From the NCBI GenBank assembly GCA_050729835.1, contig JBOHLS010000024.1:1-35202 (forward strand): a stretch of 35,202 nucleotides of DNA, given 5' to 3'. The position numbers and the translations under genes were made by a program. Below the pieces are notes generated by a model, which was not told the DNA's origin, made no database searches, and saw only the letters and a list, made by a program, of their open reading frames with translations. The DNA is from REEB95 sp050729835. Lineage in GTDB: Bacteria > Pseudomonadota > Alphaproteobacteria > ATCC43930 > CGMCC-115725. Below, one piece after another: positions 6,469 to 14,732 of the stretch. The first letter of the stretch is position 1. Every line of letters begins with the position of its first letter.

Positions 6469-7098
6469 CTACCGCGCCCGTGACAGCAGAAACAATCCCT
6501 GCTCGGCCATGAGGTTGGCGAGTGCGCGTGTGTAGGGCCGGCCGAACCGATCCAAAGAGACGCTGCGCTCGACGCGGATGCCTTCGTCGCGGCACAAGAG
6601 CGCGAAGTCGCGGATCGTGCACAGATGGATGTTCGGCGTCTCGTACCACGGATAGGGCAGGAGCGACGTGCTCGGCAGCCGTCCGGCGATCAGCAATCCC
6701 AGCCGGATGCGCCAATGCCCGAAATTGGGGAACGACACAATGGCGTGCCGGCCGATACGCACCAGGTTGAGCAGCACGTCGCGCGGCTGGCGCGTCGCTT
6801 GCAGCGTCTGACTCAACACCACGTAGTCGAACGCGTCCGAGGGATAATCCTCGAGGTCGTTGTCGGCGTCGCCCTGGATCACGCTCAATCCGTGGCGCAC
6901 GCACGAGTTCACGCCCGATTGCGACAACTCCATGCCGCGGCCGTCCACGCCCTTGCTGTGCACCAGGTAATAGAGCAGCTCGCCATCGCCGCAGCCGATG
7001 TCAAGCACGCGCGTCTCCGGCTCGATCATCGCGCCGACGAGGCGCAAATCGCCGCGGATGTCCGATGGCGGGTTGAAGGCGCGCGCGTCCATGCTCAT
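6469..7098 (-). CDS. metW: MetW, methionine biosynthesis methyltransferase-fold protein
   Basis: The 209-residue protein is full length for MetW. It has a SAM-binding-like motif I (VLDIGCGDGELLYYL, 31-45), the family segment GRGMELSQSGVNSCVRHGLSV, DYVVLSQTLQATRQP, and NFGHWRIRLGLLIAGRLP before a final Rossmann half. MetW acts with MetX in homoserine acylation in many proteobacteria, and MetX of this kind often depends on it. The start codon overlaps the metX stop as ATGA, so the two are translationally coupled. Confidence 0.95.
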   Translation of the reverse strand: MSMDARAFNPPSDIRGDLRLVGAMIEPETRVLDIGCGDGELLYYLVHSKGVDGRGMELSQSGVNSCVRHGLSVIQGDADNDLEDYPSDAFDYVVLSQTLQATRQPRDVLLNLVRIGRHAIVSFPNFGHWRIRLGLLIAGRLPSTSLLPYPWYETPNIHLCTIRDFALLCRDEGIRVERSVSLDRFGRPYTRALANLMAEQGLFLLSRAR

Positions 7099-8261
7099 GC
7101 TCCCGGCAGGCCGCGATGCTGGGCGCAGCCGTCGAGGAAGCCGCGCAGCGTGGCGAAGAACTCGGGCTCGTCGAGCAGAAACGCGTCGTGGCCCTTGTCG
7201 GTCGCGACCTCGACGAAGCTGACGTTCGCCGCCGCGGCGTTGAGCGCGTGCACGATCTCGCGGCTCTCGCGCGTCGGATAGAGCCAGTCGCTGGTGAACG
7301 AGATGACGCAGAAGCGCGTCGGCGCGCCGCGGAAGGCGTTAGCGAGAACGCCGCCGTGCTCCGCTGCCAGGTCGAAATAATCGCAGGCGCGGGTGATATA
7401 GAGATACGAGTTGGCGTCGAAGCGCTCGACGAAGGTGATGCCCTGGTGGCGCAGGTAGTTCTCCACCTGGAAATCGGCGTCGAAGCCGAAGGTCAGCGTC
7501 TCGCGGTTCTGGAGGTTGCGGCCGAACTTGCGGTGCAGCGCCGCCTCCGACAGATAGGTGATGTGCGCCGCCATGCGCGCGACCGCGAGGCCGCGCGCCG
7601 GGTTGCGCCCCTGCTGCTGATAAGCGCCGCCGCACCATTCGGGATCGGCCATGATCGCCTGGCGGCCGACCTCGTGGAAGGCGATGTTCTGCGCCGAGTG
7701 CCTAGCTGCTGTTGCAATAGGCACCGCCGAGAACACGCGCTCGGGATAGGCCGCTGCCCATTGCAGCACCTGCATGCCGCCCATCGAGCCGCCGGTGACG
7801 CAGAACAGCTGGTCGATGCCGAGATGGTCGATGAGCTGCTTCTGCGCCCGCACCATGTCGCCGATGGTGATGACGGGAAACGACAGGCCCCACGGCTTGC
7901 CGGTCTTGGGATCGATGTCGGCCGGCCCGGTCGAGCCCATGCAGCCGCCGAGGACGTTGGTGCAGATCAGGCAATAGCGGTCGGTGTCGAGCACCTTGCC
8001 CGGCCCGGCAGCCACGTCCCACCAGCCCGGCTTGCCGGTCACCGGATGCGGCTCGGCGACGTATTGGTCGCCGGTCAGCGCGTGGCAGACCAGGATGGCG
8101 TTGGACTTGTCGGCGTTGAGTTGCCCATAGGTCTGGTAGGCGATGCTGAAGGGCGCCAGCTCGACGCCGGAGTCGAGCGCGAGCTTCGCGCTGACGCGCA
8201 GCGCGTGGCCCGGGCGCTCGGCGCGGGCATCGCGGGACGGGGCGGCGACCGGCTTGGTCAT
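7095..8261 (-). CDS. metX: Homoserine O-acyltransferase MetX
   Basis: The 388-residue alpha/beta-hydrolase-fold enzyme acylates L-homoserine, the first committed step of methionine synthesis. The catalytic triad is visible: Ser159 in VTGGSMGGMQ, Asp325 in SFTSDWLYPTRE and His358 in GHDAFL. The conserved NVLGGCMGSTGP (102-113) and AITSDxQF-type regions are also present in family form. Whether the acyl donor is acetyl-CoA or succinyl-CoA cannot be decided here; MetX proteins paired with MetW are often succinyltransferases. Translation is coupled to metW (ATGA). A strong -35 and a dyad-covered -10 lie upstream at 8295-8328. Confidence 0.95.
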   Translation of the reverse strand: MTKPVAAPSRDARAERPGHALRVSAKLALDSGVELAPFSIAYQTYGQLNADKSNAILVCHALTGDQYVAEPHPVTGKPGWWDVAAGPGKVLDTDRYCLICTNVLGGCMGSTGPADIDPKTGKPWGLSFPVITIGDMVRAQKQLIDHLGIDQLFCVTGGSMGGMQVLQWAAAYPERVFSAVPIATAARHSAQNIAFHEVGRQAIMADPEWCGGAYQQQGRNPARGLAVARMAAHITYLSEAALHRKFGRNLQNRETLTFGFDADFQVENYLRHQGITFVERFDANSYLYITRACDYFDLAAEHGGVLANAFRGAPTRFCVISFTSDWLYPTRESREIVHALNAAAANVSFVEVATDKGHDAFLLDEPEFFATLRGFLDGCAQHRGLPGA

Positions 8262-8294
8262 CGGTGCAAGGCCTGAAAATCCAAATAATCCGTG

Positions 8295-8328
8295 GCGTTA
8301 GCTAGGTAACGCGCAGCCGATATGTCAA
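8295..8328 (-). promoter_or_regulatory. Probable metX promoter with a dyad over the -10
   Basis: On the minus strand TTGACA (8328-8323) is followed after 18 bases by TAGCTA (8304-8299), giving a leader of about 30 bases. The -10 lies inside a perfect inverted repeat with arms GCGTTA and TAACGC around CCTAGC (8295-8312). This could be the binding site of a methionine regulator. I looked for a SAM-II riboswitch and did not find its pattern. Confidence 0.4.
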
Positions 8329-8393
8329 TGTTTTCTTTGCTTTCGCGTCCTTGTGGACTTATCAAAGACGCCCGCACCGCACCGCAAACCGCC

Positions 8394-9254
8394 ATGCCCA
8401 AGCAACCGCGCACACTCAAAACCCTGCGTCGGCAGATCGACGAGACCGACGACAAGCTGCACAGCTTGCTGATGCGCCGCGCCGCCCTGGTCGCCGAGAT
8501 CGGCGTCGCCAAGCAGGCCGAGCACGCCCGGATCGAGGTGCCGCTGCGTGAGGCCGAGATCCTGTGCCGCCTCGCCGGACGCCACCGCGGCAATCTGCCG
8601 GTCGGCGCCCTGGTGCGGCTTTGGCGTGAGCTGGTCGGTGCCGCCATCGTCATGCAGGCGGGGTTCTCGGTCGCGGTCGCGGTGCCGGAAGACGATCCCG
8701 GCATCTGGGATTTGGCGCGCGACCACTACGGCAGCCAGGTGGCGATGACCGCCTATCGTTCGCCGAACGAGGTGCTGCGCGCGCTCGCCGAGTTCCGGCA
8801 CGATTCCGGCGTCATCGCCGTGCCGGCTGACGACGTCGACGATCCATGGTGGCGCGCGCTCGCTGGCGCCGGCGCCGGCCCGCGCGTCAACGCCCGGCTG
8901 CCCTTCGCCGGCCGCGGCAACGCCCGCGGCGTGCACGACGCCTTCGTTATCGGCCGCGCCGCCAACGGCGTCGGCGACCGCAGTCTGTTCGTGATCGAGA
9001 CCCGCGGCGAGCTGAGCCGCGCCAGCCTGGTCGGCGCGCTCTCGGGCGGCGACGTTGCCGCCGCTGTGCTGGCGCAGGTGCGCGGCACCGATTCGTCGGT
9101 GGCGCTGATCGATGTCGACGCGCCGCTGGCCGCCGACGATCCGCGCCTGGCGCGGCTGACCGCCGGCGTTGGCAAGCAGCTCGTCCACATCGCTGCGCTC
9201 GGCTCTTACGCCAAGCCGCTGGCCGTCGTCGACGCCGCGCGCGCCGCTCGGTGA
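8394..9254 (+). CDS. Chorismate mutase (AroQ type) with long C-terminal extension
   Basis: The 286-residue protein begins with an AroQ-type chorismate mutase domain (about 7-90): LKTLRRQIDETDDKLHSLL, then MRRAALVAEIGVAK and LREAEILCRLAGRHRG. It converts chorismate to prephenate for phenylalanine and tyrosine synthesis. The remaining 190 residues have the outline of a decayed prephenate dehydratase (a strand like VAVAVPEDDPGIWDLA where the family has a glycine-rich start, then YGSQVAMTAYRS) but lack the usual TRF catalytic motif, so they are probably regulatory or structural. The start at 8394 is preferred over 8322 because the extra codons overlap the metX promoter. The stop overlaps hisC (GTGA). 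Confidence 0.82.
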   Translation: MPKQPRTLKTLRRQIDETDDKLHSLLMRRAALVAEIGVAKQAEHARIEVPLREAEILCRLAGRHRGNLPVGALVRLWRELVGAAIVMQAGFSVAVAVPEDDPGIWDLARDHYGSQVAMTAYRSPNEVLRALAEFRHDSGVIAVPADDVDDPWWRALAGAGAGPRVNARLPFAGRGNARGVHDAFVIGRAANGVGDRSLFVIETRGELSRASLVGALSGGDVAAAVLAQVRGTDSSVALIDVDAPLAADDPRLARLTAGVGKQLVHIAALGSYAKPLAVVDAARAAR

Positions 9255-10354
9255 GCGCCGTGTCCGCCGTGCCGACGCCGCGTCCCGGCATCCTCGACAT
9301 CGCCGCCTATCAGGGCGGCGAGGGCCGCATTCCCGGCCTGGCCAAGCCGATCCGCCTGGCCTCGAACGAGAGCGCGCTCGGCCCCAGCCCGCGGGCGATG
9401 GCCGCCTACAAGGAAGCCGCCGACGACATCTTCCGCTATCCCGACGGCCACGCCACGGCGATGCGCGAGGCGCTGGCGCGCCATCACGGAATCGACGCCG
9501 CGCGTATCGTCTGCGGCGCAGGCTCGGACGATCTCATCCACTTGCTGGCATCGGCCTATGCCGGTCCCGGCGACGAGGTGCTTTACGGCCGCCACGGCTT
9601 TGCGATCTATCCGATCGCAGCGCGGACCGCGGGCGCGACGCCGGTTGCCGTGCCCGAGAAGAACCTGACTTTCGACGTGGACGCGACGCTGGCGCGGGTG
9701 ACAAAGAAGACCAGGATCGTCTTCATCGCCAACCCCAACAATCCGACCGGCACGTTCATACCGCGCGACGATCTCGCGCGACTGCATGCCGGCTTGCCCA
9801 AATCGGTGCTGCTGGTGGTCGATTCCGCCTATGCCGAATACGTCGTGCGCAACAACTACGATCCCGGCCTGGAGCTGGCCGGTTCGGCGCCTAACGTGGT
9901 GATGACGCGCACCTTCTCCAAGATCTACGCGCTCGGCGGCCTGCGCCTCGGCTGGTGCACGGCGAGCCCGGCTATCGTCGACGTGCTCAACCGCGTGCGC
10001 AATCCGTTCAACGTCAGCTCGGCGGCGATTGCCGCCGGCGTCGCCGCGCTCGACGACGTCGCCGCGGTCGACAAGGCGCGCGCCCACAACGACATCTGGC
10101 GGCCCTGGCTGGCGCGCGAGCTGGCGGCGCTCGGCCTCGAGATCGAGCCCGGCGTCGCTAATTTTGTGCTGACGCACTTTCCCGCCAAGCCCAAGGACGC
10201 CGACGCGGCGTGGAATTTCCTGCGCCGGCGCGGCATTCTGGTGCGCAAAGTGGGCGTTTATCACCTGCCCGAATATCTGCGAATCACCGTTGGCACCGAG
10301 GCCGAAATGCGCGCCGCCGTTGCCGCCGTCGCCGAATTTCTGGGGAAGCCATGA
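9251..10354 (+). CDS. hisC: Histidinol-phosphate/aromatic aminotransferase (HisC family)
   Basis: The 367-residue fold-type I PLP enzyme shows the HisC-subfamily features: RLASNESALGPSP (35-47), NPNNPTGTFIP (161-171), D191 and Y194 in DSAYAEY, and the Schiff-base lysine K224 in TRTFSKIYALGGLRLGW. Its place between chorismate mutase and tyrA suggests the main job is transamination in phenylalanine/tyrosine synthesis, although histidinol phosphate may also be used. Start: the GTG at 9251 overlaps the previous stop as GTGA and the ATGA at 10351 couples it to tyrA. GTG codons at 9260 and 9269 are possible alternatives. Confidence 0.92.
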   Translation: MSAVSAVPTPRPGILDIAAYQGGEGRIPGLAKPIRLASNESALGPSPRAMAAYKEAADDIFRYPDGHATAMREALARHHGIDAARIVCGAGSDDLIHLLASAYAGPGDEVLYGRHGFAIYPIAARTAGATPVAVPEKNLTFDVDATLARVTKKTRIVFIANPNNPTGTFIPRDDLARLHAGLPKSVLLVVDSAYAEYVVRNNYDPGLELAGSAPNVVMTRTFSKIYALGGLRLGWCTASPAIVDVLNRVRNPFNVSSAAIAAGVAALDDVAAVDKARAHNDIWRPWLARELAALGLEIEPGVANFVLTHFPAKPKDADAAWNFLRRRGILVRKVGVYHLPEYLRITVGTEAEMRAAVAAVAEFLGKP

Positions 10355-11232
10355 GCAAGCTGTTCGAGCGCGTCGCCTTCATCGGCATCGGCCTGATCGG
10401 CTCGTCGCTGGCCCGCGTCATGCTGCGCGATAAATTGGCCGGCGAGATCGTCGCCTGCGCGCGCACCCGGGCGACGCTCGACACGGTGAAGGAATTGAAA
10501 CTCGCCGACCGCGTCACCCGCGATCCGGCCGAGGCCGCCAAGGGCGCCGATCTCGTCGTCATCGCGACGCATCTTTCGGCCTATCCCGAAATTGGCAAGC
10601 GCATTGCCGACGTGCTGAAACCCGGCGCCATCGTCACCGATGTCGGCTCGGTCAAGCAGGCGGTGATCCGCGACCTGAAGCCGCTGCTGCCCGCCGGTGT
10701 CCATCTGGTGCCGGGCCACCCGGTCGCTGGCACCGAGTTCTCCGGCCCGGCCGCCGGCTTCGCCGAGATGTTCCGCGACCGCTGGTGCATCCTGACGCCA
10801 GTCGCCGGCACCGACGCCAAGGCGGTGGCGCGCGTCAAGGCGTTGTGGGAAAGCGCCGGCATGAAGGTCGCGACGATGGACCCGGCGCATCACGACATGG
10901 TGCTGGCCATCACCTCGCACCTGCCGCACCTCATCGCCTACACCATCGTCGGCACCGCCACCGATCTCGAGGACACGCTCAAATCTGAGATCATCAAGTT
11001 CTCGGCCGGCGGCTTCCGCGACTTCACCCGCATCGCCGCCTCCGATCCGGTGTTCTGGCGCGACGTGTTCCTGGCCAACCGCGAGGCGGTCCTGGCGATG
11101 CTCCAACGCTTTACCGAAGACTTGACGGCGATGCAGCGCGCCATCCGCTATGGCGAGGGTGAGACGCTCGAACGCGTTTTGAGCCGCACCCGCGCCATTC
11201 GCAAGTCGATCGTCGACGCCAAGCAGGCGTAG
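10351..11232 (+). CDS. tyrA: Prephenate/arogenate (cyclohexadienyl) dehydrogenase
   Basis: The 293-residue enzyme oxidatively decarboxylates prephenate or arogenate toward tyrosine. The NAD(P)-binding Rossmann motif is GIGLIGSSLARV (12-23); the acidic end of the second strand is replaced by ACARTRA, which hints at NADP use or relaxed specificity. VTDVGSVKQAV, HPVAGTEFSGP (with His123, the likely catalytic residue), and AITSHLPHLIAY are all family hallmarks. No ACT or chorismate mutase domain is fused, consistent with the separate mutase gene in the same operon. Translation is coupled to hisC (ATGA). Confidence 0.94.
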   Translation: MSKLFERVAFIGIGLIGSSLARVMLRDKLAGEIVACARTRATLDTVKELKLADRVTRDPAEAAKGADLVVIATHLSAYPEIGKRIADVLKPGAIVTDVGSVKQAVIRDLKPLLPAGVHLVPGHPVAGTEFSGPAAGFAEMFRDRWCILTPVAGTDAKAVARVKALWESAGMKVATMDPAHHDMVLAITSHLPHLIAYTIVGTATDLEDTLKSEIIKFSAGGFRDFTRIAASDPVFWRDVFLANREAVLAMLQRFTEDLTAMQRAIRYGEGETLERVLSRTRAIRKSIVDAKQA

Positions 11233-11248
11233 CGCCTATTATTTCTGC

Positions 11249-11326
11249 GTCATTCCCGCGCCAGCGGGAATCCTGGGCTGCCGTCGCGACGATAACCCTG
11301 GACCCTCGCTTCCGCGGGGGTGACGG
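11249..11326. repeat. Intergenic palindromic repeat, CATTCCCGCG type
   Basis: The unit begins CATTCCCGCGCCAGCGGGAA and ends with a CCTCGCTTCCGCGGGGGTGACGG-like arm. It is the same family as 4698-4773. It lies between tyrA and the ABM-domain gene and may act as a transcription boundary. No T-rich tail typical of an intrinsic terminator is present. Confidence 0.7.
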
Positions 11327-11351
11327 CATGGCTTTTTCGAGGAGGCTTTCG

Positions 11352-11699
11352 ATGCACGCCGTCATCTTCGAAGTTGAACCCAAGCCGGGACACGAGGGCG
11401 ATTATCTCGACATCGCCGCGGCGCTCAAGAGCGAGCTCGAGAAGATCGACGGTTTCGTCTCGGTCGAGCGTTTCCGCAGCCTAGCGACGGAGGGCAAGAT
11501 CCTGTCGCTGTCCTTCTGGCGCGATGCCGAGGCGGTCAAGCGCTGGCGCGAGCACGCTAAGCACCGCCTGGCGCAGGCCCAGGGCCGCAGCTCGGTCTTC
11601 GCCAACTACCGCATCAGCGTCGCCGCGGTCGAGCGGCAATACGGCATGTTCGCGCGTGACCAGGCGCCGCAAGTCCCGCCGGAATCCGCGAAACGCTGA
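11352..11699 (+). CDS. Antibiotic biosynthesis monooxygenase (ABM) domain protein
   Basis: The 115-residue protein is a single ABM/ferredoxin-like fold: MHAVIFEVEPKPGHEGDYLD, then KIDGFVSVERFRS, LSLSFWRDAEAVKRWRE and FANYRISVAAVERQYGMF. Such small dimeric proteins include quinol monooxygenases and heme-degrading enzymes, but most are uncharacterised and no substrate is proposed. The ATG at 11352 was chosen because GAGGAGG sits 7 bases upstream; the ATG at 11328 would place that site inside the gene. Monocistronic, flanked by palindromic repeats on both sides. Confidence 0.86.
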   Translation: MHAVIFEVEPKPGHEGDYLDIAAALKSELEKIDGFVSVERFRSLATEGKILSLSFWRDAEAVKRWREHAKHRLAQAQGRSSVFANYRISVAAVERQYGMFARDQAPQVPPESAKR

Positions 11700-11714
11700 A
11701 CTTTTGTTTCCACC

Positions 11715-11853
11715 GTCATTGCGACGCTGCGCGGCGCGCAGCGGAAGCAATCCAGACCCGATCGAGCACTGGATTGCTTCGCTTCTCTCGCAATGACGCT
11801 AGGCTATTTTTCTTCCCTCGCCCCTGAAAGGGGGAGAGGGCAGGGTGAGGGGG
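11715..11853. repeat. CATTGCGAG-type hairpin followed by CTC-type repeat
   Basis: Bases 11715-11797 are a long imperfect hairpin from GTCATTGCGACGC...GCAATCCAG to CTGGATTGC...TCGCAATGAC. Bases 11814-11853 contain CCCTCGCCCCTGAAAGGGGG and AGAGGGCAGGGTGAGGG. Together they fill the gap between two convergent genes, where a bidirectional terminator would be expected. Confidence 0.75.
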
Positions 11854-11875
11854 CGGTGCTGCGCCTCGGCGCCCG

Positions 11876-12883
11876 CTATCGCCAGTCGATCGTCGGAATC
11901 CGCGCGATCGCCGCCGGGCCGAGATAGAGCCGGCGGTTCTGCGCGCTGATCGGCAGCCGGATCTGCTTGCGGCCGTCGTCGCCCTGCTGCGCGATCATGT
12001 CGAGGACGGCGCGCGCCAGGCCGGCGTCGCCTTCGGGCAGTGTACCCGCGCTCACCGCGGCGTCGACGATCTCGTTCTGGCCGCGCACCGTCGCGGTCAG
12101 CGCCGCCAGCGGCTGGAGATCGTCGTCGAGCGCCACAGTGCCCTTGGCGTCGATGTCGAGCTTGTCCCACGCCAGATGCGCGCTTTCGAGCTCGATCGCG
12201 CCGCCCGTCTTGCGCCAAGCGTCGAGCATCTGCGGCAGCGGCGTCGGCGCGAACGCGCCGTCGATCGTCGCGGTCGCGGAAATGTCCTGGATGGTGGTGC
12301 CGAACGGCGCCGGCGCGGTGCGCAAATGCGTGCCCTGGATGTCGAAGCTCACCAGCAACGCCGGGTCGTGGTCAGTCCGGGGCGGCGTTGCGGGCTGCTG
12401 GAGCGCCACATGCACCGCGTCGATGCCGATGCCCTGCGCCGCGCCGCGGCCGGCGAGGCCGCTGGCCGTGACGTCGGCGGTGCCGCCGGGCTGGAGCGGC
12501 ACCGACACCGTGCCGTCGAGCGTCTTGGCGTTGAAGCCGGCCGATTGCAGCAGCATCTCGACGCGCGCGCCGTCGGGCGCGCTGAAATGCCAGTGCCGTA
12601 GATCCCACGGCGCCGACCAGAACGCGATGTCGGCGGCGCTCATTTGATAAGGCATCGGCTTGACGGCGGCGACCTCGAACTGGTCGAAGCTGAGGCGGAT
12701 CGCCAACGGAAAGCCGCCGATCCGCAACGCGTTCCATTTGATGTCGACGCCTTGCGCGCGCCGCGCCTCGACCCAGGGTGTCATCTGGTCGTGAATCACG
12801 CTGGCGAGGTAATACCAGTAAACGCCATACGCCGCGGCGGCGACGACCACCAATCCCCCGATCCCCCACACGACGCGGCGCAT
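11876..12883 (-). CDS. DUF2125 domain-containing membrane-anchored protein
   Basis: The 335-residue protein has one N-terminal membrane segment (about 5-27, VVWGIGGLVVVAAAAYGVYW), and the rest is probably periplasmic. It shows the DUF2125 hallmarks IKWNALRIGGFPLAIRLSFD near the N-terminus and GxxPQMLDAWRKTGGAIELE-like and ISAQNRRLYLGPAAIARIP segments near the C-terminus. The function is unknown. The family is restricted mainly to alphaproteobacteria and often lies near tyrA, as here. It starts 49 bases downstream of the last possible codon of the membrane glycosyltransferase-like gene and is probably in the same transcript. Confidence 0.88.
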   Translation of the reverse strand: MRRVVWGIGGLVVVAAAAYGVYWYYLASVIHDQMTPWVEARRAQGVDIKWNALRIGGFPLAIRLSFDQFEVAAVKPMPYQMSAADIAFWSAPWDLRHWHFSAPDGARVEMLLQSAGFNAKTLDGTVSVPLQPGGTADVTASGLAGRGAAQGIGIDAVHVALQQPATPPRTDHDPALLVSFDIQGTHLRTAPAPFGTTIQDISATATIDGAFAPTPLPQMLDAWRKTGGAIELESAHLAWDKLDIDAKGTVALDDDLQPLAALTATVRGQNEIVDAAVSAGTLPEGDAGLARAVLDMIAQQGDDGRKQIRLPISAQNRRLYLGPAAIARIPTIDWR

Positions 12884-12932
12884 GCGCAGATTATAAATCG
12901 GCGGCGGCGCACGGTCGAGGCCGCGCGCTGTG

Positions 12933-13103
12933 TCAATGCGATTGCGACTGAAGATCGGGTCGGTAGCGCCACACCGTCAGGTCGCGGTCGTGGAACACCA
13001 CGTCGCCGTCGCGCACCTGCACGCGTACCTTGGGGCCTTCGCCGACCTTGGGCTCGACCAGGATATGACAGCCGGGCGTCAGGTCGGCACAAGACAGTAA
13101 ATG
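12933..13103 (-). pseudogene. Open 3' extension of the glycosyltransferase-like gene beyond an amber codon
   Basis: Directly after the TAG at 13106-13104 the same frame stays open for 56 codons to a TGA at 12935-12933. The peptide looks like real protein: HLLSCADLTPGCHILVEPKV, then GEGPKVRVQVRDGDVVF and HDRDLTVWRYRP. Codon usage is GC-rich in third positions like the gene ahead of it. The simplest reading is that the ancestral gene ended at 12933 and acquired a nonsense mutation (for example TAC or TAT to TAG). A sequencing error is also possible. Confidence 0.55.
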
Positions 13104-14591
13104 CTAGTCGGCGGCGGCGATGTGGGTGACGCCGCGCTCGGCGAAATAAATTTGCCAGCCGCCCGGCTGGCGCAAGCGGTGCAGGTATTCGGGCCCTTCG
13201 ACCAGGCCCTCGATCTGCACCATCGGCCGCGCCAGGCGATAGCCCAGGCTGCCGGCCAAATCGCCCATCGCCACCACCGCGTTCGCCGGCAGGAGCGCGT
13301 CGAGCCGCGCCGCGTCGCGGTCTGCATGCACCCAATAGGAGGATTGGTTGTCGCCGAGCGCCAGGCGCTTGGCGATCACCGCGCCGCTGCCCAGCGCCAG
13401 GATTGCGACGACGGCGACGATGATGCTCGGCGCCTGGATCCAGCGCCGGCCCAGGGCCGCCAGCGCCAGCGGCACGACCAGCGCGCCGAGCATGGCGCGG
13501 CCATAGCCGTACCACGCCCAGATCGGCCATCTCGAGCCGACGCAGAGATAGACCAAGTGCAGCAAGAGGCCGGCGAGCAGCACGCCGGCAACGACCAGAA
13601 GCTGCGCGCGCGCCGCGTCGGCGCCGCGGTCGCCGCTCTGGTGCCAAGCCAGCGCCAGGACGGTCGCCGCCGCGGCGATGAAGACCAGGCCGAGCGGGAT
13701 GGTGCGGAGCTGCAAGGTGCTGGCGCCCCATAGCGACGCGATCAGCGGATCGAGGTTGAGGAATGGTGCGCCCAGCGTCTTGGCCGTGCCCGAGACCGGC
13801 ATCACTGCGCCGAACAGGATCTGGTTCGCCGCCATGTAGACGATGAGCGTCGCCGCGACGGGCGCGCCCATGACGAAGCCGTCGCGCAGGCTCGCGATCC
13901 AGCCGCGCTTCTGCTGCGTGAGGACGAAGGCGAGGATATAAGGGCCGGCGATGAACACCGCGTCGAGCCGCGCCAGGCACAGGAGCGTCAGCATGCCGCC
14001 GACCGCCAGCAGCGTGCGCGGCGGCTGCCGCGCGGTGGTGAAGAGCGCGTGGCGTAGGCTCAATTCGGTCAGCCAGAGCATGATCGGCAGGGCGAGCGTC
14101 GTCTCCATGCCGAGGAAGACGAGGTCGGCGCCGCCCGGTAGCGCGAAGGTGCAGAGCCAGCAGAGATAGATCCCGCCGACGAGGAACGCGGCCTCGGCGT
14201 CGCACCGCCGGCCGATGCGGTGATAGAGCGCGACGCAGGCGATCCACGCCACGCTCGCCAGCGCGAACACCGCCGGGATCGCCTGGTCGGGCGCGCGCAC
14301 GATCCAGAACACCGGGACCAGGACCAGCTGCCACAGCGGATGGTAGCCGTTGGTCGGCACCAGATTGCCGAAGGTCGAGCCTGCACCGTGCGCGATGTTG
14401 AACGCGATGCGCAGATAGTAATAGGCGTCGTCGCTGAGATAGTCGTTGAGCGCCATCGCCGGCGACAGCGCATAAAGCGCGAGCAGCGCCGCGACCGGGA
14501 TCAGCGCCAGCGCCCAATAGCCCACGCCCAGCGCAGCGGAAACGCGCGCGCCGCGCCGCGCGGCGCTGCCGGCGGATACCTCGATGGCCAT
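13104..14591 (-). CDS. Multi-spanning membrane protein, glycosyltransferase-like (GT39/GT87 style)
   Basis: The 495-residue protein has about ten hydrophobic segments. After the first membrane helix (about 25-48) comes NDYLSDDAYYYLRIAFNIAHG and then TFGNLVPTNGYHPLWQLVLV. A DD/DE pair in the first periplasmic loop followed by NG-H-P is typical of GT-C fold, polyprenyl-phosphate-dependent glycosyltransferases. Its C-terminal part (YWVHADRDAARLDALLPANAVV) is a soluble domain seen in such proteins. The acceptor is unknown. It ends at an amber codon, and an in-frame, protein-like extension follows (12933-13103), so it may be truncated by 57 codons. Confidence 0.75.
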   Translation of the reverse strand: MAIEVSAGSAARRGARVSAALGVGYWALALIPVAALLALYALSPAMALNDYLSDDAYYYLRIAFNIAHGAGSTFGNLVPTNGYHPLWQLVLVPVFWIVRAPDQAIPAVFALASVAWIACVALYHRIGRRCDAEAAFLVGGIYLCWLCTFALPGGADLVFLGMETTLALPIMLWLTELSLRHALFTTARQPPRTLLAVGGMLTLLCLARLDAVFIAGPYILAFVLTQQKRGWIASLRDGFVMGAPVAATLIVYMAANQILFGAVMPVSGTAKTLGAPFLNLDPLIASLWGASTLQLRTIPLGLVFIAAAATVLALAWHQSGDRGADAARAQLLVVAGVLLAGLLLHLVYLCVGSRWPIWAWYGYGRAMLGALVVPLALAALGRRWIQAPSIIVAVVAILALGSGAVIAKRLALGDNQSSYWVHADRDAARLDALLPANAVVAMGDLAGSLGYRLARPMVQIEGLVEGPEYLHRLRQPGGWQIYFAERGVTHIAAAD

Positions 14592-14732
14592 GCGCCGGAC
14601 TCTAAAGCGCGTCCGTAAAGGACGCTTACGCTGGCGTATTGCTCTTCGAGCGTGCCGAGGCGCGACTTAACAATGTTCTTGAAATGTTCCTCATGTTCTG
14701 GCAGGCTGCCGGGTCCCTGCGAAGAGGCGGAA

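Noticed and set aside
8262..8393. SAM-II riboswitch ahead of metX
   Set aside because: The leader lacks the CUGAUUU and GCUAAA segments of the SAM-II consensus in the right order, and the predicted leader is too short.
13104..13106. TAG as a pyrrolysine codon
   Set aside because: No pyl genes are visible and the protein is not a methylamine methyltransferase; a nonsense mutation is far simpler.
12796..14517. Long open frame of 573 codons on the minus strand
   Set aside because: It is arginine-rich, lacks domains, and is the out-of-frame shadow of the membrane glycosyltransferase-like gene and its extension.
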